Below are positions 46,401-53,099 of a DNA stretch of 64,000 nt, in pieces. Each line of letters begins with the position of its first letter. Position 1 is the stretch's first letter. Location: contig CP053154.1 of NCBI GenBank assembly GCA_014607495.2, forward strand, positions 14,198,001 to 14,262,000, in the 5' to 3' direction. The position numbers were made by a program, and so were the translations under genes. This stretch comes from Carposina sasakii. Its lineage: Eukaryota; Arthropoda; Insecta; Lepidoptera; Carposinidae. The notes below the pieces were generated by a model. The model did not search any database. It was not told the origin of the DNA and saw only the letters and a list, made by a program, of their open reading frames with translations.

Positions 46401-49400
46401 ATAAATACAACTTGTTTGGCGACATAACACTCATATAAAACTTTTGCCATAAGACGCAACAGAAAGGCTTGGAGTACATAGTACAAAAACATTGACATGT
46501 ATACATATACAGTGCGTGATACTAAATAGTACGTTCGCTTTAGTAAGCAAGAACTTTTATAAAGAATGATAAATTGTAATAATATATAATAATAAAGCGC
46601 GGTACTGTTATTAATGTTTTGCCAAATTCTTGTTTAATTTAAAAAGCAACAAGAACGCTGGAACAATCACTTCATGTATAGATACACAGACATGGAGAAC
46701 ACGCGACGCGCACGCCAATGCCACCCGATACACAGTATACGGACGGAAACGGCGCGCGCGCATACGGGCTCCACGGAGCTCGCACGGGTAGAACCCACCC
46801 TTTCCGAAGAAATAGTGATGTGGTAGCTTGTACGATTATAGTTGTCGATATGAAATGCCCTAAGTTTTAATTAGTTTGTTTTTGTTACCATAAAATTTCT
46901 CAGATAGTGCCACTTCAGAGTGTAATTTATGTAAGTTGGTGCTTGCTGGACCGGTTCAGGACTATGTCTATACTATATATATAACTCAGTATATACTATA
47001 TACCCTGTCACTTGTTAGGGTCCTCGGGTTTTATGGTTATTTATAAGGTTTCTATGCTTTAAAGAGAATTAGTTTTGGTACATTTTACTTCCATCTATTA
47101 AAGTAATCAGCTTACAGGAATTATAATTAAGTCAATATCAGAAGAAGATAGCAAGCAGTATCATCAGGGACGCTATGAGTACGTTACTGGGAACAAGAAG
47201 GAGGAAAAGATACGGCGGCACTCCGGCAAGCACAGGTAAAACATATTAATATGAACGTTTCGGTCTCTCAGGTATGATTTTATTATTTTAACCAAAGCCA
47301 TAAAAATAAGCTATAAGGTACCGTGTCGAATTAATGTCGAGGACCATAATTTTAAGGTTGTATGATATATTGTCTGCTAATTGGTGAACTTTTTCCGAAT
47401 TGCTCATAAAATAATGTCATGTTCGTACTCGTTTGTAAATCAATTTTTCGAGTTTTCCAATGACGGTAACCTAATAGCGATAAGAAGCTTCAGCTTATTA
47501 GTTTTAATACTATCATCATTTACAGCCTGAGAAGTCCACTGTTGGACTAGGCCTCCCCCAACAACCTCCAGGGTCGGAAGCAGCCTTCCAGACGCCCGCA
47601 ACCTTGGCCACTTTCGCGGGTGGCCTTCCCAGGCGCTTGCCGATTCCCATTATTTCCCGTTCTACAGCTTGGGACCGTTCAGTATGTCTACATATATATA
47701 TGAAAGTCACTTGCTAGTCCTCGGGTATTTCTATGTTAAGCATTTTACTGGCTTAAAATCAGCTAAACAAGAGTGTAAAACATATTACGTAGGTAATAGC
47801 AATTACGTAATTTTAACATGCTGCTCTTTTTTATAAACATACTAGAGGACGCCTGCGACTTCAGCCGCCTAAACTTTAGGATTCCCATAATTTCCCGTTC
47901 TACAGGGTGTAACAGAAAGGGTGAGAAAAAGCTCGTAATCACATTTTTATTTTTCAAGATTGTATGAAAATTCCTGAGATATTTAAAAATTCTCCATATT
48001 ATCGGGAAAAATAAACGTGATTTCGTGTCTCAAATTTTGTGGATGGGTTCTCTACAGTGGGCTATCTACATAGCTTTTCGCTTAACATACCCTTTTTGTT
48101 ACACCCTGTATAGTCACTTTCTTCAAAAACTGTTTAAAAATGACATTTGACAGCAAAATGTATGGAATGTACGTACCTATCTGTGAAATGTAGGCAATGT
48201 TTAAGTTAAACATGTTTAAATTAATTTGTAAACACGGTTAGATACCAACGTTAAACAAAGTATGATTTTACGTACTTACTTCCGCTACAAAGCTGTCAGG
48301 GTTGTCGTACACCCACTCTGTGCATTTCGATGTGGAATTCGAACCGGAACACGATGCATTTCCATAGGTTTCATCTTTACATCTGTAAGTATAGTAAATA
48401 TCATCATCATAGGCCTCCCCCAGGGCACGCCACAAGACTGCCATGGGGGGTATTTGCCCATAGTCACCACGCTGGGCAGGCGGGTTGGTGACCGCAGTTT
48501 GTATTTGGACTATGTTGTCAACACGGGAGGCGCTGCTGCCCACCTCCCGGAAACCCTTAATCGCCTCGTACGATACCCACAGGCAGACATGAGGTGGTAC
48601 GAATTCTACTCTGCCGGCACCACGCGGCCATAGCAAATATGAATATCATTTAACATTTAGTTATATTTTAGTACATATTCGTATATATAAATATTTTCCC
48701 GCCTTTCAGTCGGGAGGCGTGAGTTCGATTCCTGTCATGGCCTGTGTACCACTGAATTTATTTCATGTACAGATTTTATAAAATACTGTCACTTAGCTAT
48801 ACCCAAGAAGGGTTGGCGTCAGGCAGGCAGCCGGCCGTAAAAACAAATGCCAAAACTTTGGCAATGTGAGTTTCGAAAGAAAGAAATTGTTGCTGTCTGC
48901 TGTAATATCCCGCTCACACTGTAATTTGTTTTTTTATCTCTAATATTATCGTTTATACTTTGAATAGAAATATACATATACTTTGTTAATATAAAATCAA
49001 CTCACTGCCAATTTCACTACGAGGGATCAAAAAGAATCCTAGAATTAGTTATTCCTATTTTGAAATTTTGTACGAGTATGAAAACAATTGAAGATTAAAT
49101 CTGAGATAATATGCAAAAAATCTTTCAAGATCAGTTATAGAAATTTTCTGTTAGGCTCTCGTTATAATACATAACCTTATAATATTAACGGTATTAGCGT
49201 CCGTACGCATTATTACAGCCCCCTTATTACCTAACTAGCAAAAGCAAAGCGATAGCGAAAATTGCACAAAAATCGCAAACTTCTTGTCAAATTCGTATTA
49301 CGTAAAATGAATTTCAAAGGAACTTTGACATTTCAAGGCGAATATTGTACAATTTTGCTATCGCTTTGCTTCGGCTTTGCTATTGCAAATTAGGTAATCA

Positions 49401-52400
49401 GGGGGCTGATCTACCTAACTTATGGATAATGTGATTGGTTGTACATTCGCTAAAATTTCTTATAAAATCATTATTTTTACGTCATACAAAATGTAGTACT
49501 GTTTGTTAAACAAATAAATAAACCATATTGCGCCGACCCCAAAAAAAATGGTATGAGGGCAGGAAGATGATGTTAATTATTTAAGCGGAAAATATAATAA
49601 ACTATGTTTTAGTATGAAGCATACAACGCAACGGTACAGTATATATTCTTGCAGTCACTTTTTGTTGAGCTCGGCAACTCGGTAACTGTAATATACTGTA
49701 ACCATTCTGGCATGTTACTATTGTGGTTTTCACGTTATGTTGATTGTAGCTCTCAGTTGGTCAACATAATATACTATCACCTTTACATTTTTTAACAATA
49801 TGCTTAATTATATTTGTTGTAGTATGTTACTGAGCAAAATTTTTAAATGTTGATCTGCAAAGGTGTAGTATAGACGCGCGGTAAGGTTCTACAGAACTAT
49901 CACGTAACTCAACTTTGTCATTTGACATTAGCAACATATTGTTCAATGGTAGCCATTATAAAAAGTTGGTATTCTACCTAGGTATACAGGCCGTATTTTT
50001 TAAAAAAAAAGCCTGTCAACGTTCCCGAATACTACGGAGGGCTCTACCCATCATCACGATCATTTTGGGGAGATAGCTTAGAACCATGGAAGCATATCTG
50101 GGATCAGTGTCTCGGTTTTCAAAATATTAGGGTCCAAAGTTGAGTTAGACTTTTGCGTTTTTTCTGCATAAAGATCACGCAAGGACAAGTCGCGGGCGTC
50201 ACTAGGAAAGAATATGAAAGTGCCGAAGAAGAGGACCGAAAGCAGTAATGCATTTGAGTAAGGTTCTTCTGGAATCAAGGACGGATTACCTCTGAATATT
50301 GCAGACGTTGGAGGAGACGCGATTGCATTTGTTAGATCCTTTTGTGTGAACTCATGAAGGAAATTGGACCTATAATACACAAACGAAGCACCTATTACTG
50401 GCTAGGGCTGCAATTGGGAGTCTCGAAAATAGTTTTTTCGTTTTGTAGTCTTTTGGATATTCCCAAAGGTTAATTAATGTGATGATTACTGATACTCAGA
50501 AATTAAAGCTGCAATTAAGTACGAATTTTATTATGAGGCACAAGGTTGCAAATAAAAATTTTGTTAATTTTAGCTTTTGTATTCCGTAATTCTTGCTCCG
50601 ATGGGACGGAGTGACCCCCGGAGAGAGATTACCAGGACAATCTTCCCCTACTGTCTATCAATTTACAACATTAAAATCTGGACTGAATGATAAGAGCCTA
50701 TGGTACAGGCCCGTGACTGGGATCGAACAATATTTACGCCTTGCTTGGAAGGTGCACGCTTAACCACTGGGCTATCCCGCTATACAATCCAAAATAGATT
50801 TAGTACATGGCAATAATATCAAGTTGTTACTAACTACATTACTAATAAGCAGAATATTTAACATTTGATGGCTATTTCAATTACCACTAATTGATATATC
50901 GTTTAATCAACAATCATAGCTCTATCTGGGAGCACGGCAGTACCCCGATCAAGTTGACCATAAAAACGAAGCATTTCAGGCTATTTTCGACCCCTATAAC
51001 TTCGCTGAGGATAAAACTGGAAGCCTGAATTTTCAGTAATATACATAAGTATATTGCTAGGAATATTTCACCAATGCAACTGTTTAAACAAACGGTAACA
51101 AGCGAAGTACGAACATTGTGGGGGTAAATAAGTGAAGTATCAATACCCCGTTACTAGCATTTTACAAAAAAAAATGGAATGAGGGATTTTCTGACAAGTT
51201 AAAATAACTGTCAAAAATAGATGGCGTGAGAGCATCACCCTCCCTAGCTTCTCCCCCCTTCACATCCCCCTGTACGTGTCCAATGACAAAACAGAATTTC
51301 GGGATCGTGATGCGCTTGACGCCATCTATCCATGTGATTTGTACTATTTTTTTACTTTTAATAGATGTCGGAAAATCCCTCATTATTTTGTGCAATAAAT
51401 ATACTAATGGCCACTTGCAGCTTTAATTATTAGATTTAAGTTTAATCGAGAACTACAAACATGTTGTGTTATTAATAAAGAATTTAAACACTGTTCAAAC
51501 TAATCATTGTCTAAATTTGACAGATATTACATACATTTTGCTGTCAAATATCTGTGTCTAACTCATACACGGCTTTGTAATAACACTAATGTTGTCTTTG
51601 CTTCTCTTGAGATGATAGAAAAGGCTATCATTTTTTTGAATAATAAATAGGCTTACGCTTGACCACAACACGCCTGATGGTAAGCACCGTTGCAGTTTAA
51701 GATGGAGCTCGCTTGCCTACATGAAACCGGTTCACTCTCGACTTGAAGACCGCAAGATTACAGTTCATGGGGAACAGGGATTCAGGCAGGGAGTTCCACA
51801 GTTCATGTTTGCTAATTCTTGATTTACAGCTTATACGATTATAAGTAGGTATACAAGTAGGCAATAAAATTTCTTTTGCCATATCGCCTGAGAGTATGCC
51901 CGAGTTCCTTTGTGGACACTTACGACATATACGGAAGGAGACGTAGCTGATGTATTCTAGTGAAGCCCCGCATCAGCACAAGACAGGAGAAAAACAACGT
52001 AATATTAACAAGAAGATAACCTCGGATTAAGAGCAATGTAACTATTGCAGTTGTCAATTACATTACATTTTAAAATAAATTTACATAAACAACTTTCCCT
52101 TTTGCATGCAAGTACAAAAATATTCCATGAACAAATAATAACCGATGAAAAACATGATAAACTAATGTTCCTATATAAGTGCATATGTGTAACTAGTGGA
52201 CTCCCGCGACTCCGTCTGCGTGGACTACAGAAAAAACAAAATTATCCGGGATAAAAACATTTTCCCGGGATAAAACTGTCACAATATATTCCTGAAAACT
52301 GCATCGAAATCGGTTCAGCCGTTTCTGAGATTTATAGCGTGCACAAACGCACAGACAGACCGACAAACAGGCAAAAATTCCAAAAATTATTCTTTTGGGT

Positions 52401-53027
52401 ACTATTGCGTTGATAAAGGTCTTCTATAATTTTTTTTTTCATATATCTTCCATGTACAGACAGCGATCCGTTACATTTTTATTATATGTATGCACTATCT
52501 TTAGTGGTGTAATATGAATGTTATCTTTAGTGGTATGTACATAAGGAAATTAATCAATATTTTTTTCAATAATTGATTAGGACTGGAGGTACAATAGTAA
52601 AATAATTAACTGAATTTATAGGATATATATAGCTATGACGGTCAACCATGTATTGTGGAACTAAATAAAAATTTAAATTGTATTAAAATTAAATCGATTG
52701 GTCCTCCATCATGCTACAGTATTAATTGAAAACTGAAAACCTTATTGTGTCAACAAGTTAAACTACATAATACAATAACAAAATATTTCAATTGAAACTA
52801 AAGTTAAGCTAGATTAAAATAAAATTTTAAAAAATTGGTAAAAAGTATAACTCTTACCTGTAACCAACTTCCTCCGCAGCAAATATGTAATTGCTACAAT
52901 ATATACTGTTCGTTATATACGCCAGGAAGAAGTACACCATATGCGTTCCATAATATCGTCCAAATAAACTGAATTTCGACAGCACATCATCCAAATCCGC
53001 GCCTTTCTCATTCTTCTCCGCGGTCAT
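37306..53027 (-). CDS. SLC22-family organic cation transporter-like gene, 7 exons, exon 4 interrupted by a transposon
   Basis: Minus-strand gene. Joined coding exons are 53027-52858, 48382-48280, 44202-44102, 41700-41557 plus 40294-40287, 39843-39235, 37916-37735 and 37482-37306. Every junction is GT-AG and in phase, giving 1494 nt and 497 residues, about the usual SLC22 length. Visible family marks: a DRIGRKK loop near residue 124 (the MFS motif after TM2), ESPRWL at 236-241, ELFPT at 408-412 followed by RN, GRIGS at 426-430 with APQTP after it, and VPETGG near the end. A cysteine-bearing extracellular loop (C58, C68, C77, C96) with N-glycosylation sequons at N65 and N72 follows the first hydrophobic segment. 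The family moves organic cations, carnitine or related zwitterions across the plasma membrane; I cannot name the substrate. In this sequence exon 4 contains a Tc1-type insertion and a duplicated 99-bp segment, so the frame as written ends after about 178 residues. Confidence 0.88.
37735..37916 (-). CDS. Transporter exon 6 (TM9-TM11 region)
   Basis: 182 bp, acceptor ctttatag and donor CTT/gtacgt. Encodes residues 379-439, including YTSELFPT, RNS (414-417 region) and GRIGSIIAPQTPLL at 426-439, all strongly conserved in insect organic cation transporters. Confidence 0.88.
37975..38062 (+). repeat. Repeat F fragment in intron 5
   Basis: GTTACACGGACATGTCC, then GTGATAAGTTGCTAGCTTAT and CGCCTGAGAG. 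Confidence 0.5.
38147..38472. mobile_element. MITE with GGGTCTACTCTGAA ends, in intron 6/5 gap
   Basis: CAGGGGGTCTACTCTGAAAT at the left is mirrored by CACTTCAGAGTAGACCTCC at the right. The interior is rich in TTCGG/CCGAA motifs. Confidence 0.65.
38501..38964. mobile_element. hAT-like MITE with perfect 8-bp target duplication
   Basis: 464 bp between CTTGTAAC (38493-38500) and CTTGTAAC (38965-38972). The ends GATCTATTCCGGTCCGATCC and GGATCGGAACGGAATAGATC are inverted repeats. An 8-bp duplication is the hAT hallmark. No transposase present. Confidence 0.8.
39235..39843 (-). CDS. Transporter exon 5 (central domain)
   Basis: 609 bp, acceptor attccag and donor gtaagt. Encodes residues 176-378: LEMSPTNKRVL, several hydrophobic segments, the ESPRWL motif at 236-241 that opens the large intracellular loop, a Lys-rich loop, then membrane segments up to GQPFVPS. 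This is the longest exon and by itself enough to place the protein in SLC22. Confidence 0.9.
40035..40262 (-). mobile_element. LINE C-terminal fragment in intron 4
   Basis: The minus strand translates, with frame changes, to YGLATRYERL, then HRPIDRWIDDVRKVAGEIGW and WRRPTPERG, the R-W-x-D-D-x-x-x-V-A-G pattern of LINE protein ends. Stops just outside the exon 4 donor. Confidence 0.6.
40287..40393 (-). CDS. Transporter exon 4, 3' part with duplicated segment
   Basis: The native 3' end of exon 4, TATATTGA followed by the donor gtaagt, is at 40294-40287. The preceding 99 bp (40393-40295) repeat the segment at 41655-41557 base for base. Exon 5 joins in phase only if the duplicate is counted once: 144 + 8 = 152 bp, giving the sequence SPSYILNLEMS across the junction. 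Possible AG acceptors just upstream of the second copy (40394-40402) would put it out of frame. Confidence 0.75.
40295..40393. repeat. 99-bp direct duplication of exon sequence, copy 1
   Basis: Identical to 41557-41655. The duplicated block begins exactly at the TA target of the Tc1-type insertion and ends at the truncated end of the transposon. Far longer than the 2-bp target duplication this transposon family makes. Confidence 0.95.
40394..41556 (+). mobile_element. Tc1-type transposon, 5'-truncated and decayed, inside transporter exon 4
   Basis: The right end at 41545-41556 reads GGCAACCCACTG and abuts a TA, as expected for Tc1/mariner elements. No matching left inverted repeat is present; the element begins just before the transposase start (MGRG at 40403). 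Recognisable pieces in several frames: an early region to a stop near 40509, a second helix-turn-helix region rich in Arg/Lys (RKRITTPRSDRKIR, about 40548-40590), SDES near 40830, HDSAPCH near 41057, and WPGNSPDMNPIENLW at about 41130-41175, where Asp and Glu of the catalytic triad can be seen. Frameshifts and stops make it inactive, so it would have been mobilised in trans. Confidence 0.85.
41557..41655. repeat. 99-bp direct duplication of exon sequence, copy 2
   Basis: Identical to 40295-40393, offset 1262 bp. This copy is continuous with the native exon acceptor, while copy 1 is continuous with the native donor. Confidence 0.95.
41557..41700 (-). CDS. Transporter exon 4, 5' part (before the transposon)
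   Basis: Acceptor ctttaaag/G at 41701. Encodes IGRKK (completing the MFS signature) and the following two membrane segments, to SPSY at about residue 173. It stops being exon at 41557: the next minus-strand bases are CAGTGGGTTGCC, the terminal inverted repeat of a Tc1-type element inserted at a TA. Translation through the junction adds five residues and then meets a stop. 41557-41655 is a perfect copy of 40295-40393. Confidence 0.82.
41745..42290 (+). repeat. Repeat F split by MITE-B
   Basis: F begins GGTAGCCAGAACTACAGGAT and resumes at 42195 with AAGTTGCTAGCTTATCACCT and GAAAATGCAGCTGATGTAAT. Confidence 0.7.
41836..42186 (-). mobile_element. MITE-B inserted in repeat F
   Basis: CAGGATGATTTTTGGTCGTC to GGTGGCCACAAAAAAACATCCTG with TA flanks. 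351 bp, close in sequence to the copy at 36838. Confidence 0.8.
42347..42432 (+). mobile_element. MITE-A fragment
   Basis: GATAGCCTGGAAAATATTGA, CTTTAGACCATGATTTCGAA. First fifth of MITE-A only. Confidence 0.45.
42840..43190 (+). mobile_element. Helitron-like fragment with duplicated interior
   Basis: The GGGAGGACTAAAAACGGATT block occurs at about 42980 and 43067. The 3' end GCGGACGGAGTCGCGGGCGT then CCATAGT resembles Helitron 3' hairpins seen at 52196 and 47843. Confidence 0.45.
43558..43952 (+). repeat. Repeat F split by retroposon R
   Basis: ACAACGGCTGTGTAAAAAAT and CAAGATCGTGATTGAGTTCC at the left. F resumes with GACAAGAGTTGCCAGCTCAT and TAAGCAGCTGATGTATTCTA. Confidence 0.65.
43641..43806 (-). 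mobile_element. Retroposon R inside repeat F
   Basis: AGCATCTTCTTCAGCCG tail, then CACGCTGGGCAGGCGGGTTG. Ends in a duplicated CTGCTGCCCG block. Confidence 0.65.
44102..44202 (-). CDS. Transporter exon 3 (TM2 and start of the MFS signature loop)
   Basis: 101 bp, acceptor ccag and donor gtaagt. It encodes FDLACQEWKR at residues 92-101, then the hydrophobic TM2, ending GPVSDR. Its two leftover bases plus the first base of exon 4 complete Arg125 of the DRIGRKK signature. Noticeably more GC-rich than its flanks. Confidence 0.86.
44325..44372. repeat. 16-bp tandem repeat, exactly three copies
   Basis: CAAATTATTTGTACTA repeated three times without change, 120 bp upstream of exon 3 (gene sense). 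Confidence 0.95.
44405..44600 (+). mobile_element. LINE reverse-transcriptase C-terminal fragment (CR1/Jockey-like)
   Basis: The plus strand encodes RTAAFRGSF, AATKCWNNIPPPIQG in broken frame, resembling the R-T-x-x-F ... W-N-x-L-P end of LINE reverse transcriptases. Confidence 0.45.
44878..45113 (+). mobile_element. Retroposon 3' end with hairpin and (TATTG)n tail
   Basis: GTTGCAGGTAATACTGCAAC hairpin followed by ACTACGCTGAGCTGGGACCA and a terminal TTGTATTGTATTGTATTG repeat. A related 3' end lies at 60003-60130. Confidence 0.5.
45166..45340. mobile_element. MITE-C, decayed first half
   Basis: TAGGATGTAACAAAAGG, CCTATCCACAAAATTTGAGA then CTCGAACTCACATGTACC. Confidence 0.5.
46680..46805 (+). 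promoter_or_regulatory. CpG-rich block in intron 2
   Basis: GCGCGCGCATACGGGCTCC and related CpG-dense sequence. A plus-strand frame from an ATG at 46691 stays open for about 43 codons to TAG at 46826. Could be an internal promoter or first exon on the opposite strand; unproven. Confidence 0.2.
47142..47235 (+). CDS. Possible unidentified internal exon on the plus strand
   Basis: A 94-bp block with clearly higher GC than its flanks, bounded by ATATCAG at the left and CACAG/GTAAAA at the right, so it has the form of an internal exon opposite to the transporter. Two of three forward frames are open; one reads YHQGRYEYVTGNKKEEKIRR. I do not recognise the peptide and found no partner exons. Confidence 0.22.
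47517..47690 (-). mobile_element. RTE-type LINE 3' end
   Basis: The minus strand encodes GRPPAKVAKVAG, KAASDPGG in broken frame, then GGGGGAGGCC ... GTGGACTTCTCAGGCTG and ATGATGATA tail. Confidence 0.65.
47843..47902 (-). mobile_element. Helitron-like 3' end
   Basis: The minus strand reads CTGAAGTCGCAGGCGTCCTC then TAGT, with the usual Helitron body piece GGGAAATTATGGGAATCCTA before it. Confidence 0.5.
47903..48108. mobile_element. MITE-C
   Basis: CAGGGTGTAACAGAAAGGGTG to CCCTTTTTGTTACACCCTG with TA flanks. 206 bp; the left arm is shortened. Confidence 0.78.
48280..48382 (-). CDS. Transporter exon 2 (extracellular loop)
   Basis: 103 bp between an acceptor (cttacag) and a strong donor (gtaagt). 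It encodes residues 57-91. Three cysteines (58, 68, 77) and two sequons (N65-A-S, N72-S-T) mark the large glycosylated loop between TM1 and TM2 that defines SLC22 proteins. It ends VAE and runs in phase into FDLAC of exon 3, a pattern conserved in this family. A retroposon copy sits only 19 bp upstream of the acceptor (48402-48629). Confidence 0.85.
48402..48629 (-). mobile_element. Retroposon R next to the exon 2 acceptor
   Basis: Bounded by ATAGTAAATAT (48391-48401) and ATAGCAAATAT (48630-48640), an 11-bp target duplication with one change. Same sense as the gene. Its ATGATGATGA tail lies 19 bp from the exon boundary. Confidence 0.8.
49068..49148 (+). repeat. Dispersed repeat J
   Basis: Second copy of the 20268-20356 sequence. 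Confidence 0.6.
49219..49406. mobile_element. MITE-H
   Basis: CCCCCTTATTACCTAACTAG to AATTAGGTAATCAGGGGGC, 188 bp, inverted ends. Confidence 0.78.
49987..50172 (-). mobile_element. MITE-B, truncated
   Basis: Contains the reverse end module (TCAACGTTCCCGAATACTAC, AATATTAGGGTCCAAAGTTG) up to TTTTTTCTGCATAA, then stops where an unrelated open frame begins. Confidence 0.7.
50173..50370 (-). pseudogene. Unidentified coding-like fragment with one hydrophobic segment
   Basis: A minus-strand frame reads about 66 codons: YYRSNFLHEFTQKDL, IPEEPYSN, then ALLLSVLFFGTFIFF. N-A-L-L-x-S-x-L-x-x-G-T-F recalls the SLC4 bicarbonate/anion exchanger consensus before a membrane span, but the match is short and from memory. 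It runs straight into MITE-B at its 3' end, so it is probably a fragment, lying inside transporter intron 1. Confidence 0.25.
50583..50785 (-). mobile_element. tRNA-derived SINE S4
   Basis: The minus strand has GATAGCCCAGTGGTTAAGCG (A box) and GTTCGATCCCAGTCAC (B box), then a body ending in GGGGGTCACTCCGTCCCATC. Single copy here. Confidence 0.65.
51178..51384. mobile_element. MITE with AATGAGGGATTTTC ends
   Basis: AATGAGGGATTTTCTGAC at the left and GTCGGAAAATCCCTCATT at the right, with a second inverted pair AGATGGCGT / ACGCCATCT inside. 207 bp. Confidence 0.75.
51640..51882 (-). mobile_element. LINE reverse-transcriptase C-terminal fragment
   Basis: The minus strand encodes ELWNSLPESLFPMNCNLAVF then KSRVNRF, the end of a LINE protein, and the 3' UTR motif ATCAGGCGTGTTGTGGTCAA. 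Confidence 0.7.
51888..51985 (+). repeat. Repeat F, 3' part
   Basis: TCGCCTGAGAGTATGCCCGA, GGAGACGTAGCTGATGTATT, CCCCGCATCAGCACAAGACA. Confidence 0.6.
52194..52497 (-). mobile_element. Short non-autonomous Helitron, near-complete
   Basis: Minus strand from ATACATATAATAAAAATG to a 3' end GACGGAGTCGCGGGAGTCC then ACTAGT. About 300 bp, with TTATCCCGGGAAAATGTTTT in the body as in 13311-13530. Confidence 0.65.
52858..53027 (-). CDS. Transporter exon 1 (start codon, N-terminus, TM1)
   Basis: The ATG reads at 53027-53025 in the context GTGAAAATG, with A at -3 as is usual in insects. It encodes 56 residues plus two bases of an Arg codon, beginning MTAEKNEKG, and includes a DLDDVL segment typical of SLC22 N-termini (residues 11-16) and a first hydrophobic stretch at about 29-50. 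The donor is AG/gtaagag. The two leftover bases join the first base of exon 2 to make Arg57. Confidence 0.85.
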
Positions 53028-53087
53028 TTTCACTCGTCTGTATTTACGATCGCGTTTGCGTTCACTCGGGACGCGAAAGACGTTATG

Positions 53088-53095
53088 TTTTTATA
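53088..53095 (-). promoter_or_regulatory. TATA-like box upstream of the transporter
   Basis: On the minus strand TATAAAAA lies about 60 bp upstream of the start codon, which would put a start site near 53060 and give a 5' UTR of roughly 35 nt. The intervening sequence is CpG-rich compared with its surroundings. Position and sequence fit a core promoter; there is no other evidence. Confidence 0.4.
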
Positions 53096-53099
53096 ATAA

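Larger units (their letters stand above)
48696..49573 (+). mobile_element. SINE S2 split by a 640-bp insertion
   Basis: The head (GCGTGAGTTCGATTCCTGTC) and body (TTTGGCAATGTGAGTTTCGA) run to about 48875. The rest (CCATATTGCGCCGACCCC, GGGCAGGAAGATGATG) resumes at 49524. The insertion contains repeat J and a MITE-H. Confidence 0.65.

Noticed and set aside
47643..47905. 25-bp direct repeat ATTCCCATTATTTCCCGTTC... as a target duplication
   Set aside because: The first copy is part of an RTE end and the second part of a Helitron end. Similar wording in two families is a likelier reason than one insertion event.
48268..48636. Long open frames on both strands around exon 2
   Set aside because: Only the 103-bp exon is coding; the rest is the neighbouring retroposon R read through.
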